Source: Cymodocea nodosa
Taxonomy: Eukaryota; Streptophyta; Magnoliopsida; Alismatales; Cymodoceaceae
DNA: 64,000 nucleotides
Assembly: GCA_036874045.1 (NCBI GenBank)
Contig: CM072336.1
Span: 14,193,001 to 14,257,000, forward strand
Reading direction: 5' to 3'
Shown: positions 9,289-20,817 of the stretch, piece after piece
How the letters are laid out: each line of letters starts with the position of its first letter
Position numbering within the stretch: the stretch's first letter is position 1
Program-made: the position numbers and the translations under genes
The notes under the pieces: model-generated
What the model was told of the DNA's origin: nothing
Seen by the model: the letters and a program-made list of their open reading frames with translations, nothing else
The model's database searches: none

Positions 9289-12200
9289 TGTTAGGATCGA
9301 TAGGCTCACCAAAGGGGAGGTGAATGGTGAAAGTGTGTATTTTTAAAATTCTTTAAATGTTGAATCGAATAATTCAACAAAAAATGAAATGAGATGAAAT
9401 TGATATAATGCAAATTAACAAAGATAAGAAACACACAGCAAATTTTTAGGTGGTTCACCAAATTGGCTAGTCCACCCCCAAGGTTCACTTGGGCTTCACT
9501 AAGTGTATCAACACTTACACACTTGCTTTCAGATCAAAGCAAGAACCAACTACACAGAAGTTTTCAAGTAAAAACTTCAGTAAACCAACCTCTAGAGTTT
9601 TTAGGTCGAAACTCAAACTAACACTGTATGTAGCTTTCAGGTTGAAGCCACGAACTAACAGCTTTAAACCTTCAATGAGAGTTTTGGTGCAAGAGCTTTT
9701 TCTGCAATGGATCTTCTGAATGTTCTTCACTGTTTGCAGACTTGAGTATCAATGGAATTCGAGTGTAGTTCACTGTTTGGGTTTTTCTAGTACTACACTA
9801 GAAAAACTTGGAGTTGTTACTTCTGTTTTTACTTAGTTAATTTATCTTTATGCCTATTCTCTCTTTTAGAAGTAAACAAACAACCTTTAATACAATTTAG
9901 ATATTAATTTCAATTTGTACTTTTAACTGCAAGTGCATAGTGTCTATTGTATCAATGTGCAAGTACAAGTCGATCCCATAGGGAATTGTAGACGAACTTG
10001 AGAACTGTTCGTTTGTTAAAAATCAAATTTATATATTCAATAAGCTCTCTGTTGATTTATAGTTAACCCAACGAACTAAGTTCGTTGAGTTATAGCTAAC
10101 TCAACGGACTAACCTCGTGGACTTAAGTTAACTCCACGAGCCTGTCATTTCTATTTAATACTGCTATTTACAGAGGAATTCAGCCAACCATTGGGCGATT
10201 CCATAGATTGTAAATAACACCAATTAAGCTTTTTAATGTTAGTTAACATTGAATTTATCATTGAGCAATACTAACATTCAGATAATTCAAACAGTAACCA
10301 TTAAAATCTTTAAGTCTTTTGAACGAACCAATTTAAGTAAACTGTAAAACTAAAATAAACATAAAACAATCACAACACTAACAAAGATAACATTAATCAC
10401 GATACAACACAAACAATACAACACTCAAATACAACATATAAACATAGATAAATTGTTTTTGGTATTTTTGTTTTAATATGAACATGGAAATGGGCGACAA
10501 GTGAAATGTAAAGTAATCTCACTTGATAGTAAATACTTCCGACACTACTTGCAACGTGATTACACCACTGAAAATTAAACCACTTACAATCTTGTCTCCT
10601 CTCCCTATAGAATCGCAAGTCCAGAATTGCAAGATGATCTCCTCTTCAACATACAGGCATCAACCCGAAGCCAAGGCTAAAAGCTTTACGATCTCCTGAA
10701 ATATGAGTCGGCGCTTGGTGAAAATGGCTTCCCTTCCCGTGATGCGATCACTCCTCACAGTGGTTGTCAAGCACTGTGTTTGGCTCGGAATCGACCCAAC
10801 ATCAGGCAAGTATTCTCACAGACCTCCGATGGTTGGTGATTATGGTGGTGATGATGGTGATGATGATGGTTGGTGTGGTACATTAGAGAATTGCGACGCC
10901 GATCCTCCTCTGCACACACTGTCCGTCCATCGATCACACCTCTTCTTTTTTTCTTCTTTTCTTTTATATTTCTTCAGTAGTAACTACTTCTGCTTGAATG
11001 GTCAATTGGATTTCCTTCATTCGTATCAACGATGATAATTTCTTTCCCTACGCGATACGTGCAAACGTGGTTTTTCTCTTCCAACTGTCTATTCCTGCAA
11101 CCGCTACAGTGGCATATTAGAAAATATATAGTCCGTGAAGTTACAAATAACCCAACGGACTTTCTTCGTTGATTTAACTATAAAACACATGCATAAATTT
11201 AACTATCCGATGCTCAGATGCATTTCAGATACTTATAAACTTAACTATCCGATGCTCAGATGCATTTCGGATAGTTACAACTACTCACCGATATATAACT
11301 TAAGTAAATCTACCAGATCTCGACACGTGTCAGCAGCAGTTTAATCATAAAATAACATTTCGAAGAGTTACAGGTTTAACTATCTAATGCTCAGATGCAT
11401 TTCAGATAATTACAGCTAACTCACTGAAAATCCACTTAAGTCAATTTCCTAGAACATGACACGTGTCCTCAGCTATTTTATAAATAAAAAGAGATTTCGG
11501 AGAGTTACAGAGATAACTATCCAATGCCCAACTACAATTTCGGATAGTTATAGATAACTCACCGAAAGTTCACTTAAGTCATTCATTATGGTTTCGACAC
11601 GTGTACTTCAGGAAATAATAAAATATTCTCTCAAAACATAAATGTTCAGTAATTTAAACATAACTATCAGATACATATTCGGTCTGTTAAACATAACTGT
11701 CCGAATTTGTTCGGTATGTTAAACATAACTATTCGAAATATCAGAAAATTCGGATACTTAAGAATTTCACAGCCTGCAACTTACCAACAGTTCATAAATG
11801 TACTAAATTAACATTAATTCCCCCCAAATTAAGCAGATTCTTCAATTAAAGTGTATAACAGTGCAGTTATAACATAATGGCTTAATTCTTATATGATAAG
11901 CTAAATATTATGCAATTAACCATCATTTAACCGTTAATAATATGCACTTTTTCATTCTAAACACTCACTGTATATCTCTGTCGTATATCCGTTGTCTGTA
12001 TTTTGAATATATACTTGATATGTACAACGATCATATTTTCCTCCAACGGATGTATTCTACTGTACTTGATTAGGATCAAGTCCCAATACGGCAAGTGACC
12101 GTTCAGAAAAATGTTTCAAGTCAACTTACCGATTTTCCTGTTCTTTCGGATAGTTAGCTATGCAACTCTCCAAAGCGTAACTATAACTCACTGAAAGATC

Positions 12201-13149
12201 ACTTATCCTTTACTGCTAGGTAGGATTCCAGAATATTTAAATGTGAGCTGTCATCTAATCGGATACTTATAACTGTAACTCACTAAACAGTTATATACTT
12301 GACTCTGTCAAATTTTTCGATTTAATTTAGCATGTGCATAAAAGACTAACTTAAATTTCAGAAGGTTATCTTGTAACCCACCGAAATTCTTCAGGATTTC
12401 GGATAGTTATTTTTCTAACTCTCCGAAAACTTATTTGAGCCACTGTCTGGAATTCTGCACGTGGGAAATTCGATGACTTAAGTTTCGGATAGTTAAACTA
12501 TAACTCACCGAAACTCTTTTGAAATTTCAGATAGTTATCCTTCTAACTCTCCGAAAACCTATTTGAGCATCTGTCTGGATTTCTACATGTGGGAAATTCA
12601 CTAACTTAAGTTTCGAATAGTTAAACTGTAACTTACCAAAACTCTCTTTTAAAGTTTCGAAAAGTTATGTCTGTAACTTACTGAAAAACTCGAATAGTTA
12701 TCTAACTCTCCGACAAGTCTTTTAAGCTTCCGTTCTATATTTCTACACGTGGTTTATTGAATGACTTAACTTTCGGATAGTTATACCTGTAACTCTCCGA
12801 AAAGTCCTTTAAGCTTCTGGATAGTTATCTCCTTAACTATCCGATCATTCAATCCCTTTAACTGTCTGATTAAATAACTCTCCAAAGGCTTTGTAAAATC
12901 GGATAGTTATTCTTTTAACTGTCCGATAGCATTGCTGTTGCTTTAAACTTGCTCTTCGGATACTTAGACCTGTAACTGTCTGATTTTGCTGACTCTTCTT
13001 GATCTGTTCATTTGGAACCTTCTTGATCTTTTCATCTACCTGGAAATAGTTCTAACAGCCTTCTGATCTAATGCAGTAAGACTTAACTATGAAATACAAT
13101 ATGTTTCCTCACATAGGTTTTACATTATCAAAATACTCGGGTACTAACA
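9289..13149 (-). repeat. 5' LTR of element A, interrupted by a solo LTR
   Basis: 9289-9773 plus 11969-13149 aligns with the 3' LTR at 2467-4258. The 2195 bases between are the solo LTR and one copy of its duplication, so the true length is about 1666 bp. Relative to the left LTR it lacks about 110 bp (the part matching roughly 3640-3750), which removes one dyad unit. The dyad array is at about 12110-13000. Confidence 0.9.
9774..11963 (-). mobile_element. Solo Athila-type LTR inserted in the 5' LTR of element A
   Basis: 2190 bp, starting TGTTTGG and ending CTAAACA on the plus strand. It is the reverse complement of the LTR type of element G (which begins TGTTTAGAATG), with nearly the same length as the G LTRs (2197 and 2189). 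It is flanked by TTCAC (9769-9773) and CTCAC (11964-11968), a 5-bp duplication with one change. The uninterrupted LTR has CTCAC at this point. There is no internal sequence, so it is a product of LTR-LTR recombination. A TATA-like TATAAAAG lies on the minus strand at 10961-10968. Dyads of the CGGATAGTTA type lie at about 11130-11780. Confidence 0.92.
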
Positions 13150-13154
13150 TTATT
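13150..13154. repeat. Target-site duplication of element A, right copy (TTATT)
   Basis: This is the partner of 2462-2466, directly after the terminal CA of the right LTR. Confidence 0.9.
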
Positions 13155-14030
13155 GTCTCCTAAGAGATGACATTCCTTCTTGCGACATGATCATTCCTTA
13201 CAATGGTTGTTAGTCACCGTGTTTGGCTCGAAATTGATCTGACATATGAAAAGTATCCTCACAAACCTTCGATGGTTGGTAATTGATGGTGGTGGTGGAG
13301 TTTCAGGGAATGACCGATGCTTGCTGCAGTTAGCATGGTTCTCCACCCCCTTCTTCGTTCTTTTTCTTTTCCTTTTATATTTCTTTCAATAATAATTACT
13401 TTCGCCTAAATGACTAGTTGGATCTCCTTCCTTCGCATCGACGATGGTGATTACTTCTTGTGTTCATGATTGAAATCATGGCATGGTTTGTGCGACGTGG
13501 TTTCCTTTGAATTTCTTGTTCCTACAACTACTCATAGTTGAATATTAAAAAATAACTAGTCTATGGAGTTAGTGTAACTCAACAGACTTACTCCATTGAC
13601 TTAACTGTAACTCAACAAACTAACCTCGTTGAGTTAAGCTTACTTACTTAACGAACTTATTCAATTCTATAGTTTAATAAAAAAATACTTTTATAACATT
13701 TAGCATTTAATATGTAAAAGAAATAATTCTTAATCATTCAAAAGTTGACATGTGAAATAATTCTTAACTTTACGAGGTTCCATAAACTTACCTTCATAAC
13801 TTTACGAAGGTCTATAAACTTACCTTAATAACCTTATGAGCTTCCGTAAACTTCTCTAAAACCACATGTACTAGGCTTTCAAGCTTTTAATGCTAATTCC
13901 TTGAAATTATGCATATTCTATAATTAAGGCATGTAATCATATATTTGTAGCATAATGACTTAATTTTCATATGATAAACTAAATATTATACAATTAACCA
14001 TTAATATTATGCACTTTTTCATTCTAAACA
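13155..14030 (-). repeat. Athila-type 3' LTR, right part (element B)
   Basis: This continues the LTR interrupted at 2466. The sequence TCTCCTAAGAGATGAC and onward matches the solo LTR from about 10692. It contains a minus-strand TATA-like TATAAAAG (13372-13379) and ends ATTCTAAACA at 14030, the mirror of the TGTTTAGAAT start of the G LTRs. Both parts together make about 1793 bp. Dyads at 13555-13870 include TTACGAGGTT- and GTTGAGTTA-like words. Confidence 0.82.
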
Positions 14031-14197
14031 CTTCCCTTGTACCTATGTTTTGCTAGTCCTTTAGCAAACTTACTATGATCTAGTTAAAAATGATCTTCAT
14101 AAAGTGTTAGGACTATTTCTTTCTTTTATAAATTTGCATACTTTTTGAAAATATCTATTCATCTTGGATCCTCAAGATACTAAAGTTAGATTAATAT
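14031..14197 (-). mobile_element. Internal 3' end of Athila-type element B (truncated)
   Basis: The reverse complement of this stretch matches the polypurine tract and preceding internal sequence of element G (about 41060-41268), including the GCTAAGGGACTAGCAAAA-like word. This shows that the LTR to its left is a 3' LTR and that B extended to the right. Only about 167 bp remain before the LTR of element C. No further part of B was found. Confidence 0.75.
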
Positions 14198-15491
14198 TGT
14201 TAGGACTTGATGGCTTACTAGAGGGAAGGTGAATGGTAATATTTTGATTTTTTAAATGCAATTTCAAGAGATTAACAATGAATGACTAATTGACAATGTA
14301 ATTTAGCAAGCACACAATAAAAGATAATGCACACAGGGATTTTAGGTGGTTCACCACTAACGGTTAGTCCACCCTCAAGAGATACTTGGGCTTCACTAAG
14401 CTTTCAAGACTTACAAACACTTGCTTTAAGGTCAAAGCGAGAATCAACCAATCAAACTGAGCTTTCTGGTCGTAGCTCCAACCAACCTATCTTTGAAGTT
14501 TTAAATTGGTGCACTTTAGTAAACCACTAGCTTGAAGAAATCAGAGTTTATTGTGTGGAGAGCTTCTAGACTTGAATTTTCCTTTTGCAGAAGATTTGAT
14601 CTTGAAGATTTTCCACTATATGTGTGGAGCTTGGTGTATAGATTTGTATATGCAAAAAGCTATCTAACTTTGTTATCTACTATTTGTATTTATAACATTA
14701 TGCATAACAATCATATTTACTTCCAATAGATGTATTTTGTTGTACTTACTGAAATTGCAGAACCAAATATGGTAAGTTACCATTTTATACTATTCAGCTT
14801 GTAACCTTCCGATTCCCTTTAATTTTCGGATGGTTAGCTATGTAACTCTCTGAAGGACAGTCGTAACTCACCGAAAATCCACTTAAGTCCTTTCGTCTAT
14901 GTCACGTGGGACTTTAAGTCAAACATGTGAGGTGTCATAAGTTCGGATGGTTATAACTATTAACTTACCAAAATTTTCAACTTTCGGATAGTTAGCTACA
15001 GTAACCTTCCAATTCTTCTTCAAAGCTTCCGACTGCTTTCTTATTTCTACACGTGCAAAATAGAATGACTTAAGTTTCGGATAGTTAAATCTGTAACCTT
15101 CCGAACCTTCTAGTTTTTCGGAGAGTTAGAAAGCTAATTATCCTTTTAAGCTTTTATTCTAGATTTCTACATGTGGGAAATTTAATGACTTAAGTTTTAG
15201 ATAGTTAACTTTCCAATTTCCTTGAACATCTGGATAGTTAGTGCCTTAACTTTTTGATTTTCCATATAGCCATCTTTCTAACTCTTCGATACAATTCCTA
15301 CTACTTTAAATTGCCTTTCAGATACTTAAGCCTGTAATTGTCTGATTTTCCTATAGCTCTATAGCAACAATTTCTAAACTACCTGTATCTATTTATCTAC
15401 CTCTTGATTTTTGCTAAACTATCTTAACTATGAAATACAATTTGATTCCTCACCTTGATTTTTGCATTATCAAAATCTAGAGGTCCTTTCA
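14198..15491 (-). repeat. Sirevirus-like 3' LTR (element C, 1294 bp)
   Basis: It begins TGTTAGGACTTGATGGC and ends CCTTTCA, followed by a purine tract on the minus strand. The left 250 bp resemble the LTR of element A (the same AGGTGGTTCACCA and GTCCACC words), but it is shorter and clearly diverged. About 14790-15360 holds the dyad array (TTTCGGATGGTTA, CACGTG and GACTTAAGTT words). The matching 5' LTR is not in the window. Confidence 0.8.
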
Positions 15492-15781
15492 ATCTCCCCC
15501 TTTTTGATAATGGAAAAAACCTTATAATATATTACATGTATTTCTCTCCCTATATAGTTGTATAGATAAACGCATAAAGAAGAAATAGGATATAGAGTTT
15601 GAAATTGAAATTGCTCCTCCTATTTTTCTGAGTTTACTCCCCCTGAGTTCTCTCCTTACTTTACTACAGCTTGCTGAAATGATATTATGTTTTTCTCCCC
15701 CTATTTTGCCACTTGTCAAAAGGAGTGAATATTATGTAACTAGCTTTATGGAGCAATTATATCTAGATAGTTCGTGGCTGG
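15492..15781 (-). mobile_element. 3' internal remnant of element C with polypurine tracts
   Basis: The minus-strand tract AAAAAGGGGGAGAT (15492-15505) borders the LTR, and two more ctccccc runs follow at about 15639 and 15695, the same multi-PPT layout as 4259-4632. The stretch ends at 15781 where an Athila LTR begins. The remaining body of C is not seen. Confidence 0.7.
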
Positions 15782-17761
15782 TGTTTAGAATGAAAAAGTG
15801 CATAATGTTAACGGTTAAATGATGGTTAATTGCATAATATTTAACTTATCATATGAGAATTAAGCCATTATGTTATAATTGCACTGTTATATGCTTTAAC
15901 GAAGGAATCCGCATAATTTCAGGGAATTAATGTTAATTAAGTATATTTCTAAACTGTCGGTGAATTGCAGGCTATGAAATTCTTAAGTATCCGAATTTTC
16001 TGTTATTTCAGAGAGTTATATTTAAATTACCAAACAGTTATGTTTTAAACGCTAAAAGAATATTCAGGTACACAGTAACAACTCGTTGAGTTACTGAGTA
16101 AAAATCGTAAGTTGTATATCTGAAATCGTTAAGTTAGAATTATGCACGTGTTAAATTTAAATGCTTTATTACATCATGTGAAATGCACATATTTAACTCG
16201 TTAAGTTAGCATAACTATACACGTTAAGTTACTTGAATATACACTAAGGTAACACATTGTATTAGTAGTTTATAAGCTATTTTTTTATTGCACGTGTTTT
16301 ATAGTTAAATCAACGAAGTAAGTCCATTGAGTTATCTGTAACTCCACAGACCATTTATTTTCTAATATGCCACTGTAGTAGTTGCAGAAACAGGACATTC
16401 GAAGGAAAACCACGATTGCATGTATCACACAAGAATTCACTCGTGGAAGGAAGAAGAAATTACCACCGTTGATATGAATAAAGGAAATCCAACCGATCAT
16501 CTAAGTAGAAGCAGTTACTATTGAAAGAAATATAAAAGAAGAGGAGAAAGAGGAAGAAAGTGTGTGTGCAGAAGTAGAGGACCACGCTAACTGCAGGCAG
16601 CGTCAGAAGTTCCCTGAAACTCCACACCACCACCGAAATCACCAACCATCGAAGGTCTTTGAGGATACTTTCCTAATGTCGGGTCGATTTCGAGCCAAAC
16701 ACGATGACTGACAACCACTATGAGGAGTGATCGCGTCGTAAGAAGGGAAGCCATTTTCACTAAGCACTGACTCATATCTCAGGAGATCGTAAAGCTTCTA
16801 GCCTTGGTTTCGGGTTGATGCCAGTATGCTGAAGAGGAGATCATCTTACAATTTTGGATTCACGATTCTATAGGGAGAGGAGGCAAGATTGTAAGTGATT
16901 AAGTTTTCAATGGTGTAATCGTGTCGCATGTAATAACAAAAGTTTTTACTGTCAATAGAGAACATTTCACCTTTCATTCATCTTCAAGAACATATCAAAA
17001 CAAAAATACCAAAAACAACAAATTATCTGTGTTTACATTTAGTATTAAAGTGTTGTATTGTTTGTTTTGTATCGTGATTAATGTTATCATTGTCAGTATT
17101 GTGAATGTTTTATGTTTGTTTGATTCAGAAAATAGTGTTATTGTTTACTGAAATTGATTCGTTCTAGATACTTAAAGATTTTAATAGTTACTGTTTGAAA
17201 TATTTGAATGTTGGTGTTGCTTAATGATAAATCTAATATTAACTAACATTCAAGAGCTTAATTGATGTTATTTACAATCTATGGAACTGCTCAATGGTTA
17301 GCCAAATTCCTCTGTAAATAGCAGTATTTAATTAAAAAGATAGGCTTGTGGAGTTAACTTAAGTCCACGAGATCAGTCTGTTGAGTTATCCATAACTCAA
17401 CAAACTAAGTCTGTTGTGTTAACTGTAACTCAACAGAGTGCTTACTGAACACATATAAACTCCAATATAAAAATTAGAACAGTACACAATTCTTACTCAA
17501 TCTCTATGTGATCGACCTGTACTTGCACACAAATACAATATACACTGTGCACTTGTAGTTAAAACACAAATTGGAATTAATATCTAATTTGTGTGAAAGT
17601 TTGTTTGTTTACTTCTAAAAGTAATTATTTATTTAAGCATAAAAGCAAATTAAACAAGCATTTCTAGCACCGTTTAACAAATATAAGTTCACAAATCCAA
17701 TACAAGTCTTCTGGTGTCGTTGTATAAGCAAGTTTAAGAATTAACTTAACAACTCCAAACA
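15782..17761 (+). repeat. Athila-type 5' LTR (element D, 1980 bp)
   Basis: It begins TGTTTAGAATG and ends in CA at 17760-17761, seven bases before a tRNA-Asp PBS, exactly the spacing in element G. It aligns with the G LTRs. TATAAAAG at 16531-16538 is a plausible promoter TATA box. Dyads lie at about 15950-16340 (CGTTAAGTTA and CGTTGAGTTA types) and 17340-17440 (perfect TTGAGTTA...TAACTCAA types). Confidence 0.87.
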
Positions 17762-17768
17762 AGTTTTT

Positions 17769-17786
17769 TGGCGCCGTTACCGGGGA
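17769..17786 (+). promoter_or_regulatory. Primer-binding site of element D (tRNA-Asp)
   Basis: TGGCGCCGTTACCGGGGA, complementary to the 3' end of plant tRNA-Asp with one change (A for G at position 11). This primer is typical of Athila/Tat elements. Confidence 0.88.
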
Positions 17787-17864
17787 TTGAGAAGCTAAGC
17801 AACTGTGACTACTGTTTTGTTTTAATAGCAGGAGTATTGTGTGTTTTATTCTATAATTGAGAAT

Positions 17865-18179
17865 ATGGCATATGCTTATGCTCAAAAATTTCTGAAACCT
17901 GTAGTTAGCATATGTGAATTCTGCAATTTGAAAGGTCATGACATCTCTAATTGTTTGAAACTAAGACGGTTGCAGATTGTTAGATCATATGAACAACAAA
18001 TGAATTATCTTCAATATAATAGAGTTGAGTACGAGAATCCTATGGTTTACCCAATTGATGCTCAGTTTAGAATGTGTAATATGTTAAGAGATAAGGAAGT
18101 TTGGGATAGGTATGACAAATTGGAGCGTAGCTTAGAGCAAAACATGGACAAACTGGAAAAATACATGTGGCAGCAATAA
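17865..18179 (+). CDS. First ORF of element D: CCHC zinc-knuckle protein, N-terminal part
   Basis: The ATG lies 78 bases after the PBS (an upstream in-frame ATG at 17841 is also open). It gives 104 residues starting MAYAYAQKFLKPVVS, with a CCHC knuckle CEFCNLKGHDISNC near residue 18, then an acidic/Gln-rich helical region ending in WQQ and TAA. Element G has the same ORF at 28404. A zinc knuckle in this family normally follows the capsid domain of gag, but no capsid-coding sequence lies between PBS and knuckle in either copy. The stop at the end sits at the same codon region as a stop in G, so the two ORFs may be separate by design or share an old mutation. About 50 bases further on, the element is cut. 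Confidence 0.75.
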   Translation: MAYAYAQKFLKPVVSICEFCNLKGHDISNCLKLRRLQIVRSYEQQMNYLQYNRVEYENPMVYPIDAQFRMCNMLRDKEVWDRYDKLERSLEQNMDKLEKYMWQQ

Positions 18180-18228
18180 GAAGTCAACCAATTAAACTAT
18201 AAGGAAGAATATTCAGAACCTAAAATTG
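18180..18228 (+). mobile_element. End of element D remnant and truncation point
   Basis: This matches element G from about 28713 to 28765 (CAATTAAACTATAAGGAAG word), then similarity stops inside a TATAT-like string and the LTR sequence shared with 47980 onward begins. A few bases of microhomology at the join suggest illegitimate recombination rather than clean insertion. Confidence 0.65.
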
Positions 18229-19583
18229 ATATATTTTCTGTATCATGAACAGCGCACGTTTAGACAACTCGTTAAGTTAGAGTTTTGTTCGTATAGAGAT
18301 CATATGAGAACTCGTTAAGTTAAAGGCTTAAAGGTTAAAATAGGTCACGTGAGAACTCGTTAAGTTAGTAAGTAAAAGAAGAGACGAACTCATTAAATTA
18401 GTATTGTACACGTGGTGAAATTATAAGTTACAAATGTTATATTGTATCATGTGAGGTGCACATATTTAACTCGTTAAGTTAACATAACTAAACACATTGA
18501 GTTTCTATATTGAATACTAAGGCAACGTGTTAGGTTAGCGTTATAAACTTATGTTGTTATTTTTGCACGTCGTAAAATTCTTATTATAAAAACATTTGTT
18601 TATTACTGGTTTGTTGAGTTATCTGTAACACAATGGAGATGGTTCGTTGAGTTATCGTAATACCACGAAGCTAGTTCGTTGAGTTAGCGTAACACCACGA
18701 GCTCTGTTCGTTGAGTTAGCTATAGTACTTATCACGTGAGTTGGCACATAAGGAACTCGTTAAGTTAATATCTACTTGTGTTACTCGTTTAGTTAACATT
18801 AAAGTAACAACTTCTTATTACACTAATGAAAAATTTTAGAAGAGAAAGTTTATTTTGTAGGAAATTTTTCAGAGATCTAGGATTGATAAATAAAGAAAAT
18901 TTAAAATGTAAACGTGGGTCAGAATGTGTGTATTTTGATGAAGGAAAAAGAAAAGACGTGAAGAAGTGGAGAACTAGTAGTGATTAAACGTGGAGGATAT
19001 GCATGAAATGAAGATACAGTATAAAAGGCATAGAATTCTCATTGATCAACTATCCTTACACATCAAACGAAAATTTTTTTCAGAGATCAAGCTATCCTTG
19101 CACACCAAAAGAAAAATCTTTTCAAGGATAAAAAACACCTCTTCGGGGAAAACTCTCAAGTGGAAGAAAATTCAATGAAGCATAAAAAGGTAAGATATAC
19201 ATCACTGAAGATTTAAAGTATCAGAAGAAAGTAAATTCGGTGAAGCAGAGAAAGACAAGATATTCGTCACTGAAGAATTGCTGAAGAATAAAGAGAAGAA
19301 GAAGAAGAAAGATCTTAAATAGAGAGAAATATTTTAAATTTCACAAATTAGTTTTCTTTGTTTATAGTTATGAAATTGTATAGATGAAACATGGTATCGA
19401 TATATAATTACATCTACAATTTCTAAGGAGAATTGAATTGTATATTGTAATTGAAACCTTAAATAAAAATGATTTTATGAAAACAGTGTCATAACTTGTT
19501 TTTGAGTTTTAAAAGTTCAATTATATTCGAAAATATTGAAAAACACAATTCACCCCCCTCTTGTGTAGTCATACGATCCTACA
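18229..19583 (+). repeat. 5'-truncated Sirevirus LTR (same family as 47740-49363)
   Basis: It aligns with the 3' LTR of element F from about 47980 to its end (CACCCCCCTCTTGTGTAG...GATCCTACA) but lacks the first roughly 245 bp. TATAAAAG is at 19020-19027. It has about two copies of the 45-bp unit that is fourfold in the other LTR. Dyads of the CGTTAAGTTA and CGTTGAGTTA type lie at 18250-18800. It is plus-oriented but is not followed by a recognisable Met PBS; the next sequence is the 3' region of the minus-strand element E. Confidence 0.8.
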
Positions 19584-20817
19584 ATATCATCTTGAGAACA
19601 TTGTAAACTATTCTAATATTCCTTTTATGAATCTAAAATAGTTTGTTTGTCTTTTTAATTGTTTCATCAAGTTCTTAAGAGGACTAAACTAAGATTAACC
19701 AAGATTTGTATTCTGAATTATATTAATTTATTTTGGACATTGTTATTCATCCCCCTACAAATATACTTCAAATATATTTAATAACATACAAAATATATTT
19801 GTATAAAATAGATGTTAATTATAACTACACATTTAAATTTTCTTTTCAAACGATTTCTGTCATCCTTAATTCATCATAAATGATTTCAAGAATCAACTTC
19901 ATTTGTATATGAATCAAAACATAACTTTAAACTTAATATGATTAACACAAGAAGAATAAAGGATTGTATCTCAAATAAACATAGTCAAAAGTACTAATGT
20001 TGATTCAATAAATCAGCAGTCATATTGGTAGAAACTATATTTGATTCAAAGATATCTGTAATTAATGAAACAACTTTTTCTTTTCAAAACAGTAAATATT
20101 GATAATTTTCTTTGAAAGTTAGTTTGTAAAGCTTGAATCATACAAGAGCTTTCTAATGTACCTGTGTAATGAGCTTTTAGTCAACAATCCCAAATCTGAT
20201 TAGGACCTTAGGTTGCCAAATTTAAAGAATCCTTTTATCAAGATAACAATCCTTACATACCTATCTGCTCAAGTACAAAAGGCTTGTGATCAAACTAATC
20301 AATAAACTCTTAAAAATTTTCACTTTGTAAGCAATTTTCATTTTAAGCACAGTATATATGTATTCCATTAATACAAATGCAATAAAACACAAATCTCATA
20401 CAATTTTTACGTCTATGATTTTACTAAAAATATGAATCAGTTTCAATAAGCTCATACTTTTGATTAGTAGTTTAATATGATTTACATATAAATTATTCTA
20501 CAAGTTTAATCAATCAAGTCAAATTCATGCATGATCATATGTTTTGTCATTGATCCAAAGAAAATCACTTAATCAAAATTTCAAGATTTCAGAGAAATTT
20601 AATGTTTTTCATTGACACTTCCACTTAAAATTTTGAAAACCATTTAAAATTGATAAAATACGTAAAATCAATAAGATATTACTATAATTTTATAATAAAT
20701 ACATAGTATCTTATGCAGTAGTTTAGATATTACTTAGATATTTATGATAAGTATATAATATTTATGAGGTAAACAACATCATCAACAAAATTTATCTTTT
20801 TATGGAGTTTAAGCATT
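19584..20817 (-). mobile_element. 3' non-coding region of Sirevirus element E (shared module)
   Basis: No ORF is seen. Read on the minus strand from 20815 to about 19740 it aligns with 45385-46260 (downstream of the element F pol) and, more surprisingly, with about 40000-41125 inside the Ty3/gypsy element G. The 19584-19740 part has no match that I can see. The corresponding accessory ORF of F (46348-47249) is absent here, so E is truncated at 19584. Confidence 0.75.

Larger units (their letters stand above)
2467..13149 (-). mobile_element. Complete Sirevirus-like Ty1/copia retrotransposon (element A)
   Basis: This is a complete, inactive LTR retrotransposon on the minus strand. The order in element orientation is 5' LTR (13149 to 9289), initiator-Met PBS, gag, protease, integrase, RT, RNase H, repeated purine tracts and 3' LTR (4258 to 2467). 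Protease-integrase-RT order identifies Ty1/copia. The gag with zinc knuckle and coiled-coil tail, the repeated polypurine tracts before the 3' LTR and LTRs rich in dyads fit the Sirevirus branch. A perfect TTATT duplication flanks it. It landed inside an Athila-type LTR and later received a solo Athila LTR in its own 5' LTR. Without that insertion it is about 8.5 kb. The LTR pair differs by a few percent by eye plus one deletion of roughly 110 bp in the right copy. Confidence 0.9.

Noticed and set aside
10703-11035. Open frame antisense to the Athila LTR, recurring at 16587-16775
   Set aside because: It begins similarly in both LTR copies (MSRRLVKMASL, MSQCLVKMASL) but diverges at its end and overlaps the promoter region on the other strand. 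Conservation follows from LTR relatedness, and I see no domain.
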